From an uncultured Flavobacteriales bacterium (GTDB lineage Bacteria; Bacteroidota; Bacteroidia; Flavobacteriales; Schleiferiaceae), in NCBI GenBank assembly GCA_903821715.1, contig CAIJMB010000055.1:1-19157 (forward strand): a stretch of DNA of 19,157 nt, in the 5' to 3' direction. Below are positions 8,690 to 16,224 of this stretch, one piece after another (positions within the stretch are counted from its first letter, which is position 1; each line of letters starts with the position of its first letter). Under the pieces are notes generated by a model. The model worked only from the letters and a program-made list of their open reading frames with translations. It was not told the origin of the DNA and searched no databases. Made by a program: the position numbers and the translations under genes.

Positions 8690-10576
8690 ATGGTGGAACA
8701 CGACCAAAATCCCCTCGAAGGGAGTACGCCCGAAGTAGAAAACCAGCTCGAAGCTGTGAGTCAAGAGCCCGCAGCCAACGAGCTAGTGGCCATCAGCGAA
8801 GAGCCAGAAGCGAACGAACTAGCAGCCAATGAGGTGCCAGTAGCCAACGAGCCAGTGGCTATCAGCGAAGAGCCAGCAGCCTTCAGCGAAGAGCCAGCAG
8901 CCATCAGCGAAGAGCCCGTATCCATCGAGCCAGCGGCCATCAGCGAAGAGCCCGCAGCCATCGAGCCCGCAGCCATCGAGCCAGCGGCCAACGAGCCAGT
9001 GGCCATCAGCGAGGAACCAGAAGCTGAAGACCACACCGAAGACGAGCGCGAAGCGCACGAAGACCACCAGGCAGACTACAGCGAACTGAGTAATGAAGAA
9101 CTCGTAGCTGAAGCGGCGCGCATTGTCAAAGAAGTTGCGATTGCCGACGCTCGGGTACCAATGCTTGCCCTGCGCAACACGCTGCTTCCGCGCTTGGACG
9201 AAGAGCGCCAACTCGCACTTGATAAGTTCGTTGAAGAGGGTGGCAACGCCATCGACTTTCACTACGAGCAAAAAGTCCGCGATGCGTTCTACGAGAGCTA
9301 CAACGAGTACAAGAAACGCCGTTCCGCATGGAAGGCCGAGCAAGAGCGTGCGCTTTCAGTGAATTTGGACATTAAAAAGGCCATTGTTGAAGAGCTCAAG
9401 AAGCTCGCTGAGAGTGAGGACCTGCCGACGCGCAGCACCTACAACGAGTTCAAAAAAGTATTCGACCGCTGGAAGGATGTCGGACCGGTTCCGGCTGAAG
9501 ATGCGCGGGATTTAAATGCCACGTTTCGCTTTTTGGTCGACCGTTTTTACGACAATTTGCGCTTGAGCCAAGAGCTGCGCGAACTTGACTACAAAGTAAA
9601 TAAAGAGGCCAAAGAGCTTCTGATTCGCGCGGTTCAAGAGCTTTCTGAGAAGAATTGGAGCGCCAGCGTAGGACTTGAACTTCAGCGCATTCACACGGCG
9701 TGGAAGGAAATTGGTCCGGTTTCGCTTGAGGACAAAGAACCTTTGTGGGAGCAGTTTAAGGCGGCTTCTTCTGTGCTGCACGAGAAGCGCCGCGTAAAGT
9801 TTGAAGAGCAGAAGGTTCAAAATTCCGCACGCCTCGAGGCTAAAGTAGCCAAAGTGGCCGAGGCTGAAGCGCTTAAGGAGCGCGAGCCCAAGAGCCACCA
9901 GGCATGGCAAAATGTGACTGAAAAGCTCAACGAGCTTCGTTCGGAACTGGGAAAAATTGGCCGCACATTTGGCAGCCAGAGCGACGAGCTCTGGACCCGC
10001 TTTAAGGCGGTCGAGCGTTGGGCGTACAAGGAGCGCAACAACTTCTACAAGGACCGCAAAAAGAATTTGAAGTCTGCGTTGGATGTCAAACTACAGATTG
10101 TCGAGAAGGCTGAGGCCTTGGCGCAGCGCACCGACTTTGGAGCCGCTGCTAAGGAGATGAAGCAGCTTCAGCAAGAGTGGAAGGATTCTGGATTTGCGCC
10201 CAAAAAGGCCACCGACGAGCTTTGGGCACGCTTTCGTGCTGCTGGCAACACCTTCTTTGACGGAATGCGCGGAGCCCAAGGCGAAGAGCGCGCCGTGCGC
10301 AACGTGGCCTTCAAAAAGGCCCAGGGAATGCAGTCTGCCCGCCAGACTGTTGAACTCGCGCGCCGCAAGCTGGCCCAGATGGAAAACAACATGGGATTCT
10401 TTCAGTTTGCTAAGCCAGACAGCCCCATCGTGCAGGATGCCCTGAACAAGGTCGACCAAGCCCGACGCGAGCTCGAGGCTGCTGAAAAAGCGTTTCGCGA
10501 CTACCAAAAAGCCGAGCGCGCTAAGACGGCAGACAGCCTTGCCCCCAGCGAGGATCCAGGAACCCCAGAAGCCTAA
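8690..10576 (+). CDS. DUF349 repeat protein with repetitive acidic N-terminus
   Basis: 628 residues. Residues 22-111 are a low-complexity Ala/Glu/Pro tract of 15 tandem units (see the repeat entry). A charged helical stretch follows. From about residue 226 come four DUF349 units (about 226-300, 301-370, 375-450, 464-535), each showing the pattern of an aromatic-capped helix: WKDVGPVPAEDARDL, WKEIGPVSLEDKEPLWEQF, KIGRTFGSQSDELWTRF, WKDSGFAPKKATDELWARF. The remainder is coiled-coil-like and highly charged. No signal peptide or membrane segment is present. The family's biochemical role is not established and I do not assign one. In this lineage it commonly lies beside aroE. It is 30 bp after aroE and 3 bp before uvrB, so co-transcription with both is likely. 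The ATG at 8690 is the first in-frame start after the aroE stop. Confidence 0.85.
   Translation: MVEHDQNPLEGSTPEVENQLEAVSQEPAANELVAISEEPEANELAANEVPVANEPVAISEEPAAFSEEPAAISEEPVSIEPAAISEEPAAIEPAAIEPAANEPVAISEEPEAEDHTEDEREAHEDHQADYSELSNEELVAEAARIVKEVAIADARVPMLALRNTLLPRLDEERQLALDKFVEEGGNAIDFHYEQKVRDAFYESYNEYKKRRSAWKAEQERALSVNLDIKKAIVEELKKLAESEDLPTRSTYNEFKKVFDRWKDVGPVPAEDARDLNATFRFLVDRFYDNLRLSQELRELDYKVNKEAKELLIRAVQELSEKNWSASVGLELQRIHTAWKEIGPVSLEDKEPLWEQFKAASSVLHEKRRVKFEEQKVQNSARLEAKVAKVAEAEALKEREPKSHQAWQNVTEKLNELRSELGKIGRTFGSQSDELWTRFKAVERWAYKERNNFYKDRKKNLKSALDVKLQIVEKAEALAQRTDFGAAAKEMKQLQQEWKDSGFAPKKATDELWARFRAAGNTFFDGMRGAQGEERAVRNVAFKKAQGMQSARQTVELARRKLAQMENNMGFFQFAKPDSPIVQDALNKVDQARRELEAAEKAFRDYQKAERAKTADSLAPSEDPGTPEA
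8753..9022 (+). repeat. In-frame tandem repeat of 15- and 21-bp units inside the DUF349 gene
   Basis: Exactly 270 bp, encoding 15 consecutive units of two related kinds: a 5-residue form (ANEPV, AIEPA, ANELV, SIEPA) and a 7-residue form (AISEEPA, AFSEEPA, AISEEPV). The long form equals the short one plus a six-base AGCGAA insert (Ser-Glu). One 6-residue unit (ANEVPV) breaks the pattern. All unit lengths are multiples of three, so gain or loss of units keeps the frame. Confidence 0.85.
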
Positions 10577-10579
10577 GCC

Positions 10580-12640
10580 ATGGAAGGCCGTCCGCACAAC
10601 CACGGCGGCAAGATCCTGAGCGAGCTCGGACTGGCGGCGACGGGATCTTGTGGATTCCGCCTTGAAAGCACATTCAAGCCAACCGGCGACCAACCCAGCG
10701 CGATCGCGGCGTTGGCGCGTGGCGTGCTTGAGGGTGAGCGCGCGCAAACCCTGCTCGGGGTAACGGGGTCAGGTAAAACGTTTAGCATCGCCAACGTCGT
10801 GGAACGCATCCAGCGTCCCACACTCGTGCTGTCGCACAACAAAACCCTTGCGGCCCAGCTCTACCAAGAGTTCAAGTCCTTCTTCCCCGATAATGCAGTC
10901 GAGTACTTCGTCAGCTACTACGACTACTACCAGCCGGAGGCCTATATTCCGTCGAGCGGAACCTACATCGAAAAGGACCTCAGCATCAACGACGAGATCG
11001 AAAAACTCCGACTGTCGACCACCTCTGCCTTGCTCAGCGGCCGCCGCGACGTACTCGTGGTTGCCTCAGTGAGCTGCCTCTACGGCATGGGCAATCCTGA
11101 AGCCTTCAAAAGCCAGCAGGTTCAGGTTGAATCCGGGCAAAAAATCAGCCGTCAAAAGTTCTTGCACAGCCTTGTACAGGCGCTGTACAGCCGGACCGAG
11201 GGCGAATTCAAGCGCGGAAACTTCAGGGTCAAGGGCGACACAGTTGACGTATTCCCCGCCTACGGCGACATCTTTTACCGCATCCTCTTTTGGGGCGACG
11301 AAATCGAGCGCATCGAGCAGTGGGACCCCGTGGCCAACGAGCGGCAGGCCGCCATGGAGCGACTGCGGATATTTCCCGCCAACCTGTTTGTAACCACTCC
11401 AGACATGCTCAACGGGGCCATCAAGCAAATTGAGCTTGACCTCGGGGCGCAAGTCGACCACTTCACCAAAATGGGGCGTCCGCTCGAAGCAAAGCGACTT
11501 GAAGAGCGCACCGTATTTGACCTAGAGATGATTCGCGAACTCGGTTACTGTTCCGGAATCGAAAACTACTCGCGCTACCTGGACGGCCGCCAGCCCGGAA
11601 CACGCCCGTTCTGCTTGCTGGATTACTTCCCAGACGACTTTCTGATGGTAGTTGACGAAAGCCACGTCACCCTGCCCCAAGTGCGTGCCATGTACGGCGG
11701 AGACCGCAGCCGCAAAGAGAATTTGGTGGAGTACGGATTTCGGCTTCCCGCTGCGATGGACAACCGTCCGTTGATGTTCAGCGAGTTCGAGCAGCTTCAG
11801 GGACAAACCATTTACGTGTCTGCCACGCCGGCCGACTACGAATTAGGCCAATCCGACGGCGTGGTTGTCGAGCAGTTGATTCGGCCCACCGGTCTGCTGG
11901 ATCCGATTATTGAAGTGCGTCCGCTCGAGAACCAAGTCGACGACCTCATGGAAGAGGTTCGCCTGCGCAGCGAGCGCGACGAGCGCGTGCTGGTGACAAC
12001 CCTGACCAAGCGCATGGCAGAAGAGCTGACGAAGTACTTCATGCGCTACGGCGTGCGCTGCCGCTACATTCACAGCGACGTCGAAACCATGGAGCGCATC
12101 GAAATCATGGATTCGCTGCGTGCAGGCTTGTTCGACGTGCTCATCGGGGTCAACCTGCTTCGTGAGGGTCTTGACTTTCCTGAGGTTTCGCTGGTAGCCA
12201 TCATGGACGCCGATAAAGAAGGCTTCTTGCGCAGCGAACGTTCGCTGGTACAGACCATTGGGCGTGCGGCGCGGAACGTCAACGGCATGGCCATTTTTTA
12301 CGCCGACAAAATCACGGATTCCATGGCGCGCACCATTCGTGAAACCGAACGCCGCCGAGCAAAGCAGGAGGCGTACAACACGGCGCACGGAATGGTTCCG
12401 ACGGCGCTTGTGAAAAAAGAACGGTCGAACGTATTCGCCCAAAAAGCGAACGAATCCGCCGCAGCCGAAGTGCGCCGCACCACGCTGGCCGAAGCACTGC
12501 CCAAGTACGCCACCGAAGAGCAGCGCAAGTCGAAGGCCGCCGAACTCCGCAAAGAGATGGAAAAGGCCGCCAAGGATCTGGACTTCTTGCGGGCTGCCGA
12601 GCTCCGCGACGCGATCACGGCACTATCCACCAGCAACTAG
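10580..12640 (+). CDS. uvrB: UvrABC nucleotide excision repair subunit UvrB
   Basis: DNA damage-verifying helicase-like subunit of excision repair; it is loaded by UvrA and recruits UvrC. 686 residues. The core begins FKPTGDQPSAIAAL. Motifs: Walker A GVTGSGKT (Lys66), the DNA-threading beta-hairpin YYDYYQPEAYIPSSGTYIEK, DESHVTLPQ (Asp359), SATPADYELG, the helicase-end block LLREGLDFPEVSL and QTIGRAARN, and a C-terminal UVR motif (LRKEMEKAAKDLDFLRAAEL) that in other species contacts UvrC. Compared with E. coli UvrB, the Walker lysine and DESH aspartate are both shifted by about 21 residues. The protein therefore has an N-terminal extension of roughly 20-25 residues, and no in-frame ATG, GTG or TTG offers a shorter start. 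It is three bases behind the DUF349 gene and ends at a bidirectional terminator. I see no LexA-like box, and being last in a housekeeping run suggests no damage-specific promoter. Confidence 0.97.
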   Translation: MEGRPHNHGGKILSELGLAATGSCGFRLESTFKPTGDQPSAIAALARGVLEGERAQTLLGVTGSGKTFSIANVVERIQRPTLVLSHNKTLAAQLYQEFKSFFPDNAVEYFVSYYDYYQPEAYIPSSGTYIEKDLSINDEIEKLRLSTTSALLSGRRDVLVVASVSCLYGMGNPEAFKSQQVQVESGQKISRQKFLHSLVQALYSRTEGEFKRGNFRVKGDTVDVFPAYGDIFYRILFWGDEIERIEQWDPVANERQAAMERLRIFPANLFVTTPDMLNGAIKQIELDLGAQVDHFTKMGRPLEAKRLEERTVFDLEMIRELGYCSGIENYSRYLDGRQPGTRPFCLLDYFPDDFLMVVDESHVTLPQVRAMYGGDRSRKENLVEYGFRLPAAMDNRPLMFSEFEQLQGQTIYVSATPADYELGQSDGVVVEQLIRPTGLLDPIIEVRPLENQVDDLMEEVRLRSERDERVLVTTLTKRMAEELTKYFMRYGVRCRYIHSDVETMERIEIMDSLRAGLFDVLIGVNLLREGLDFPEVSLVAIMDADKEGFLRSERSLVQTIGRAARNVNGMAIFYADKITDSMARTIRETERRRAKQEAYNTAHGMVPTALVKKERSNVFAQKANESAAAEVRRTTLAEALPKYATEEQRKSKAAELRKEMEKAAKDLDFLRAAELRDAITALSTSN

Positions 12641-12659
12641 CACCGAGCAGCCAGTAGCA
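12632..12659. repeat. Four 7-bp degenerate repeats spanning the uvrB stop codon
   Basis: AGCAACT, AGCACCG, AGCAGCC and AGTAGCA follow each other without gaps, sharing AGCA or AGTA at the start of each heptamer. The uvrB TAG stop lies across the first two units. It is short, so chance is possible. Confidence 0.4.
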
Positions 12660-12663
12660 AACA

Positions 12664-12691
12664 AAAAGCCCCGCCAAACGGCAGGGCTTTT
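12664..12691. terminator. Bidirectional intrinsic terminator between convergent uvrB and cyclophilin-FKBP gene
   Basis: AAAAGCCC-C-GCC, loop AAAC, GGC-A-GGGCTTTT: an 11-bp stem with one C/A mismatch, A-run on the left and T-run on the right, so it reads as a terminator on both strands. It sits 24 bp after the uvrB stop and 18 bp before the stop of the minus-strand gene. Confidence 0.88.
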
Positions 12692-12708
12692 CAATTTAGA
12701 ACTGATTC

Positions 12709-13884
12709 TTACTTCAGCACCTCTTCGATCCACACGTCGAACACGAGCGTGGCGTTCGGGGGAATAACTCCGCCAGCACCTGCTTCACCGTAGCCCAAGG
12801 CCGGTGGAATGATGAGCTTGGCGTGGCTGCCCTTCTTGAGGCCGATGAGGCCCTGCTGCCAGCCCTTGATCACGCGGCCTTGGTTGCCACACGTCACGGG
12901 GAATCCTTGGTAGGGCTCGCGCTGTGGGTTGTACTGGCCCCAAGCCTTGGCTACTTCTTTAACACTTGTGTCAAAGGGCTTACCGCTGTTCAGGTATCCG
13001 GCGTAGTGCACCAAAGCCTGATCACCGTCAGCCATGGGTTCTCCCTCGCCTTCGGTCACGACCAAAACTTTGAGGCCTTCGGCGCGGTTCTCGGCCTTGG
13101 AAACCCACTCCGCATACTTCTTTTCAAACTCGGCGGAATTCACGGTTTCATTGGTAAACCAGGTAAATTCAGCGGCGCGTGCCGCACCCTTGGCAGCCGC
13201 TTCAGAGGCTTCCTTGGCGGCTTTGGCCTCAGCACCGGCGAGACCTTCAGTGAAGACTTTGGGTGCATTAAAGTCCTTGGCAGCCTTGCCTTGGCGAATG
13301 ATTTTCACGTTCATCGTGATGGGCGTCTTGGGCACATCGCGGGGGTCGCGCTCGGCATTGGCAATCTCGGTCACCTTCTCAAGGCCAGCGATTACTTTGC
13401 CAAAAATGCTGTGGCGGTCGTCCAACCAATTGGTCGCTACTTCAGTGATAAAGAACTGCGATCCGTTGGTGCCGGGTCCGCTGTTGGCCATCGACAGGAT
13501 GCCAGGACCGTTGTGGCGCAGGCTTGGATGGAATTCGTCGGGGAACTGGTACCCAGGACCACCGGTTCCGCGGCCGTCAGGGTCACCGCCCTGAATCATG
13601 AACTGTGGAATCACACGGTGAAAAATGAGTCCGTCAAAGAAGGGCTCGCCCTTTTTCACGGTCACTTTGGGGTGGTTGCCCTCAGCCAACGCCACGAAAT
13701 TGGCGACCGTAATCGGAGCCTTTTCCATTTCAAGTTGAATGAGGATGTCGCCCTTGCTGGTCTCAAAAAGGGCGTAAAGGCCGTCGCCGACCTTGATATC
13801 TTGGTTGTTCACGCGAATGTCTGGTGTTGCGCCGCAGGCCACTGCAAGCAGCGCCGAAGCGGCAAGAAGCGAAGGTTTAATCAT
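12709..13884 (-). CDS. Dual-family immunophilin lipoprotein: cyclophilin fused to FKBP-type peptidyl-prolyl isomerase
   Basis: 391 residues. The start MIKPSLLAASALLAVAC is a lipoprotein signal peptide with Cys17 as the lipidation site, so it should be anchored in the envelope. Residues about 36-200 are a cyclophilin domain (FFDGLIFHRVIPQFMIQGGD with the catalytic Arg90, and GPGTNGSQFFIT). An Ala/Glu-rich linker (about 213-240) leads to an FKBP domain (about 268-391). The FKBP active-site aromatics appear intact: Tyr294, Phe304-Asp305, Trp342 and Tyr365. Both halves should therefore be active in proline isomerization during periplasmic folding. The ATG at 13884 is preferred over an upstream start at 14025 because it gives the signal peptide and overlaps the preceding stop as ATGA. 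It is last of a three-gene operon after nrnA and the gldI-like gene and ends at a shared terminator. Confidence 0.92.
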   Translation of the reverse strand: MIKPSLLAASALLAVACGATPDIRVNNQDIKVGDGLYALFETSKGDILIQLEMEKAPITVANFVALAEGNHPKVTVKKGEPFFDGLIFHRVIPQFMIQGGDPDGRGTGGPGYQFPDEFHPSLRHNGPGILSMANSGPGTNGSQFFITEVATNWLDDRHSIFGKVIAGLEKVTEIANAERDPRDVPKTPITMNVKIIRQGKAAKDFNAPKVFTEGLAGAEAKAAKEASEAAAKGAARAAEFTWFTNETVNSAEFEKKYAEWVSKAENRAEGLKVLVVTEGEGEPMADGDQALVHYAGYLNSGKPFDTSVKEVAKAWGQYNPQREPYQGFPVTCGNQGRVIKGWQQGLIGLKKGSHAKLIIPPALGYGEAGAGGVIPPNATLVFDVWIEEVLK

Positions 13885-14393
13885 AGCACGCGAAGGTAAT
13901 AAACAAGTGGACTCATTGGCGGCACCTCTCCCGCTCCAGCCAATCCGTGCCCGAGATGTGCGGGAAGGACCAGAACGACACTGTCGCCATGCCGGGCGCG
14001 CTGCAGGGCATACTGTAGTCCCCACACCGCGTCGGGATCGCGAAGCACGCGAACTTCTTGCTCACCTTCTTGGTAGAGGTCTCCGCGCAACCCCGTCAAC
14101 CGGTAGCGGAGGGCCACGAGCTCTTTATCTTCAATCGCGGAACCGCTACCCTGCTCTACCCGCCATTCGAATGCCCCAGATCCGGCGGGCTGAAAGGCCC
14201 AGCCCGTCGAGTCCATAAATTCTTTGATGAAGCCCCGCTCCTGTTCAAGCGCCGCGCGATTTTGTTCAATAAGCCGCTCTTGAACTTCAGCAGAGGTTAG
14301 CTGTGAGGCAGACTGCGCCTCATCGGGTCGCTGGCAGGCGACTACACTGAGACCGAAGGCTATGAGCCCGTAGATAAAACTCAAGCGAGCCAT
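13881..14393 (-). CDS. gldI: GldI-like FKBP-fold lipoprotein
   Basis: 170 residues with lipoprotein signal MARLSFIYGLIAFGLSVVAC (Cys20), a helical stretch, and a C-terminal FKBP-like fold recognisable from GDSVVLVLPAHLGHGLAG and EVPPMSPLVYYL, which match the GYG...IPPNATLVF end of FKBPs. Several FKBP catalytic positions look changed: the PFD turn reads GDLYQ, the tryptophan after VIKG is replaced (VWGLQYAL), and the GYG tyrosine is histidine. It may therefore bind rather than isomerize. GldI is a gliding and type IX secretion-associated FKBP lipoprotein in Flavobacterium. I assign the name by fold, lipoprotein signal and its place between nrnA and a PPIase gene, so the symbol is tentative. 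It overlaps nrnA by 13 bp and its TGA overlaps the next ATG, implying coupled translation. A T9SS-type cargo is encoded at the left end of the window. Confidence 0.72.
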   Translation of the reverse strand: MARLSFIYGLIAFGLSVVACQRPDEAQSASQLTSAEVQERLIEQNRAALEQERGFIKEFMDSTGWAFQPAGSGAFEWRVEQGSGSAIEDKELVALRYRLTGLRGDLYQEGEQEVRVLRDPDAVWGLQYALQRARHGDSVVLVLPAHLGHGLAGAGEVPPMSPLVYYLRVL

Positions 14394-15382
14394 TGTTCGA
14401 GGTATTGGATGAGTTCTGCCTTGAGGTCGGCAAGGCCGAGTGATGAGGCTCCGCCCGCGGCATTTCGGTGGCCGCCGCCGCTGTAATAGCTGCGCGCAAA
14501 TTCGTTGACGTCGCGGTCACCGGTGCTGCGAAACGACATTTTCACGAGGCCAGCCGCATCTTCGCGAAGGAGGACGCTCACTTCGACTCCATCCACCGAA
14601 AGGCCCCAATTGACCAGACCTTCGCTGTCGCCGGCTACATAGCCCGCGGACTCCAGGTCGGCCAAGCTCAATACGAGCACGGCGCCACGCCCCCCCGCCA
14701 CGAGCACTGCGCTGCGCAATCCGTGGCCAAATGTGTGCAAACGGCTCAACGGATTGGCATCGTAGAGACGGGCATGAATGGCATGGGCATGGGCTCCGGC
14801 TTCAATTAATCGAGCCGCCGTGGCCATCGTGTGGGCGGTCGTCGACGGGAAGCGAAACGAACCCGAATCCGTAATCATACCCATCAAAAGGTTTTCTGCA
14901 CAGGCTACGTCGACCTTGCCCCATCCGTCGTCCGCTGTAATGAGGTCGGAAATCATTTCGGACGTCGAACCCTTCGCGGTGGAACTGAAGGCTTCAGTAA
15001 AAAGGGGGTCAGGTTGCTGATGATGGTCTACAAGCACCTGGCGTCCGGCGAATTCACGCACAAACGGCTCAAGTGCGGAACCCACCCGAGACGGCGTGTT
15101 GTAGTCTAGGGCGAAGTGAAGTTCTGCGCGGCGAAACAGCTCAGCTGCCTCGTCGGGACGCTCCTCGGCCACGGTCACATAAGCTGAAGTATAGCCCGGA
15201 CTTGACTGGATTGGTTTCGACGGTGCATTAGGAAGGACCACGCGCACCTGGTGACCTGAAGCCCTAAGGTAGTGAGCCCAACCCAGCGCAGATCCGACGG
15301 CATCGCCGTCGGGATTCCAATGCGTGGTGATGAGAATTTGGTGGGTTCGCTGCCGAAGGGCCTGCAGGACGTCGTGGATCAT
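14381..15382 (-). CDS. nrnA: DHH/DHHA1 phosphoesterase, NrnA-type nanoRNase/pAp phosphatase
   Basis: 333 residues. N-terminal DHH domain: THWNPDGDAVGSALG supplies His21, Asp25 and Asp27; LDYN supplies Asp93; VDHH gives the namesake Asp119-His120-His121. All bind the manganese pair in this family. The C-terminal DHHA1 domain ends with the nucleotide-binding GGGHRNAAGG (residues 302-311). NrnA enzymes degrade 2-5 nt RNAs and dephosphorylate 3'-phosphoadenosine 5'-phosphate in the cytoplasm. It heads the operon with the two lipoprotein immunophilin genes and diverges from ndk; 54 bp separate the starts. I could not identify a convincing -7 box for it in that gap. The relation of an RNA-degrading enzyme to the downstream lipoproteins is not clear from sequence. 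Confidence 0.9.
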   Translation of the reverse strand: MIHDVLQALRQRTHQILITTHWNPDGDAVGSALGWAHYLRASGHQVRVVLPNAPSKPIQSSPGYTSAYVTVAEERPDEAAELFRRAELHFALDYNTPSRVGSALEPFVREFAGRQVLVDHHQQPDPLFTEAFSSTAKGSTSEMISDLITADDGWGKVDVACAENLLMGMITDSGSFRFPSTTAHTMATAARLIEAGAHAHAIHARLYDANPLSRLHTFGHGLRSAVLVAGGRGAVLVLSLADLESAGYVAGDSEGLVNWGLSVDGVEVSVLLREDAAGLVKMSFRSTGDRDVNEFARSYYSGGGHRNAAGGASSLGLADLKAELIQYLEQWLA

Positions 15383-15395
15383 GCGGTAAATTTCG

Positions 15396-15403
15396 TACTT
15401 TTG
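15396..15403 (+). promoter_or_regulatory. Bacteroidota -7 box (TACTTTTG) for ndk
   Basis: Exact TAnnTTTG match lying 33 bp before the ndk ATG, in the divergent gap with nrnA. No clear -33 TTG stands 19-21 bp upstream, where the sequence is already nrnA coding sequence. Confidence 0.5.
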
Positions 15404-15436
15404 CGGCCGATTTTACGATCTCAATTTCAACTTATC

Positions 15437-15859
15437 ATGAGCGCTACGAACCGCACCTTTACGATGATCAAGCCCGACGCGGTGGCCAACGGCCACATCG
15501 GTGCCATTCTCAACCACATTAACAAGGCTGGATTCCGCATCGTAGCCATGAAGTTGACCCGCCTGAGCGTGGCCGAGGCTTCTGAGTTCTACGGCGTGCA
15601 CAGCGAGCGTTCGTTCTTTGGCGAGCTCGTCGAGTACATGACCAGCGGACCCATCGTGGCCGCAATCTTAGAGAAGGACAATGCTGTGGCTGACTTCCGC
15701 ACGGTAATCGGCGCAACCGATCCCGCCAAAGCGGACGAGGGCACGATTCGCCGCCTCTACGCCCAGTCCATTGCCGCCAATGCCGTGCACGGCAGCGACA
15801 GCGACGAGAACGCAGCCATCGAAGGAGCATTCTTCTTCAGCGGCCGAGAGCAGTTTTAA
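15437..15859 (+). CDS. ndk: Nucleoside diphosphate kinase
   Basis: Transfers the gamma phosphate among nucleoside di- and triphosphates through a phosphohistidine. 140 residues, the normal length. Starts TNRTFTMIKPDAVANG, with the family signature NAVHGSDSDENA holding the catalytic His118 and the C-terminal GAFFFSGREQF. The ATG at 15437 is preferred over upstream in-frame starts because it matches the family N-terminus and follows a -7 box. Transcribed alone: divergent from nrnA and followed by two terminators. Codon use and composition match the neighbours. Confidence 0.97.
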   Translation: MSATNRTFTMIKPDAVANGHIGAILNHINKAGFRIVAMKLTRLSVAEASEFYGVHSERSFFGELVEYMTSGPIVAAILEKDNAVADFRTVIGATDPAKADEGTIRRLYAQSIAANAVHGSDSDENAAIEGAFFFSGREQF

Positions 15860-15875
15860 GCTGGCTAAAAAAAGT

Positions 15876-15899
15876 AAAATCCGGTTAAAACCGGATTTT
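15876..15899. terminator. Terminator hairpin after ndk
   Basis: AAAATCCGGTT, a two-base AA centre, then AACCGGATTTT: a perfect 11-bp palindromic stem with A-run before and T-run after. It works for ndk. On the opposite strand it is also followed by a T-rich stretch, so it may back up the DUF721 terminator. Confidence 0.8.
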
Positions 15900-15904
15900 G
15901 TTCG

Positions 15905-15929
15905 AAATCCCGCCTCGGTGGGATTTTTT
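15905..15929. terminator. Second terminator hairpin between ndk and DUF721 gene
   Basis: AAATCCC, loop GCCTCGGT, GGGATTT followed by further T bases. It lies directly before the stop codon of the convergent DUF721 gene, so together with the preceding hairpin it forms a tandem, largely bidirectional terminator. Confidence 0.72.
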
Positions 15930-16221
15930 ATTTGAGAACCAACTCCTTGATTTCGAGTTGGTCTTTGAGCTCTTCTTGAAGTCCTTGAAGAAGTCGCGTC
16001 TGTTGAGCTCTCAGTTCATGGCGCAGCGAGTCGGAATTGAGGTAGGCGATTAGGATTCCGTCTGAAAAGGTCAGCTTGCGTGTTTTTTGGACAGCCGCCT
16101 CTCCCAGAAGGGTACGCCACGCATTCTGGCACAAGGCCAACTGAAAAGCCGGCTTGTGAAGGTGCGGAGCAAGCAGACGACTCAAGATGTCGCCGAAGCC
16201 TTCGAGGTTGGGGCGCGGCAT
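15928..16221 (-). CDS. DUF721 (DciA-like) protein
   Basis: 97 residues. FQLALCQNAWRTLLGEAAVQKTRKL followed by ILIAYLNSDSLRHEL is the DUF721 pattern: a tryptophan-containing helix, then a short beta hairpin and helix. DciA, the ancestral loader of the DnaB replicative helicase, belongs to DUF721, but this short Bacteroidota form consists of the domain alone. Loader function is therefore an inference. It follows recF with a 3-bp gap and must be translated from the same message, which places it with replication and repair genes. The start ATG is the first after the recF stop. Confidence 0.8.
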   Translation of the reverse strand: MPRPNLEGFGDILSRLLAPHLHKPAFQLALCQNAWRTLLGEAAVQKTRKLTFSDGILIAYLNSDSLRHELRAQQTRLLQGLQEELKDQLEIKELVLK

Positions 16222-16224
16222 CGC

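Noticed and set aside
8819..9343. Minus-strand frame with a GCGL/DGCW-type repetitive protein opposite the DUF349 repeat
   Set aside because: It is the antisense reading of the in-frame tandem repeat; the plus frame continues into conserved DUF349 domains.
12823..13899. 358-codon open frame on the plus strand opposite the cyclophilin-FKBP gene
   Set aside because: The minus strand holds an intact two-domain enzyme with all motifs and a signal peptide; the plus frame shows no domain and is a by-product of GC-rich codon use.
15383..15436. A promoter for nrnA in the gap with ndk
   Set aside because: Only loose matches to TAnnTTTG on the minus strand, none with a sensible -33 partner.
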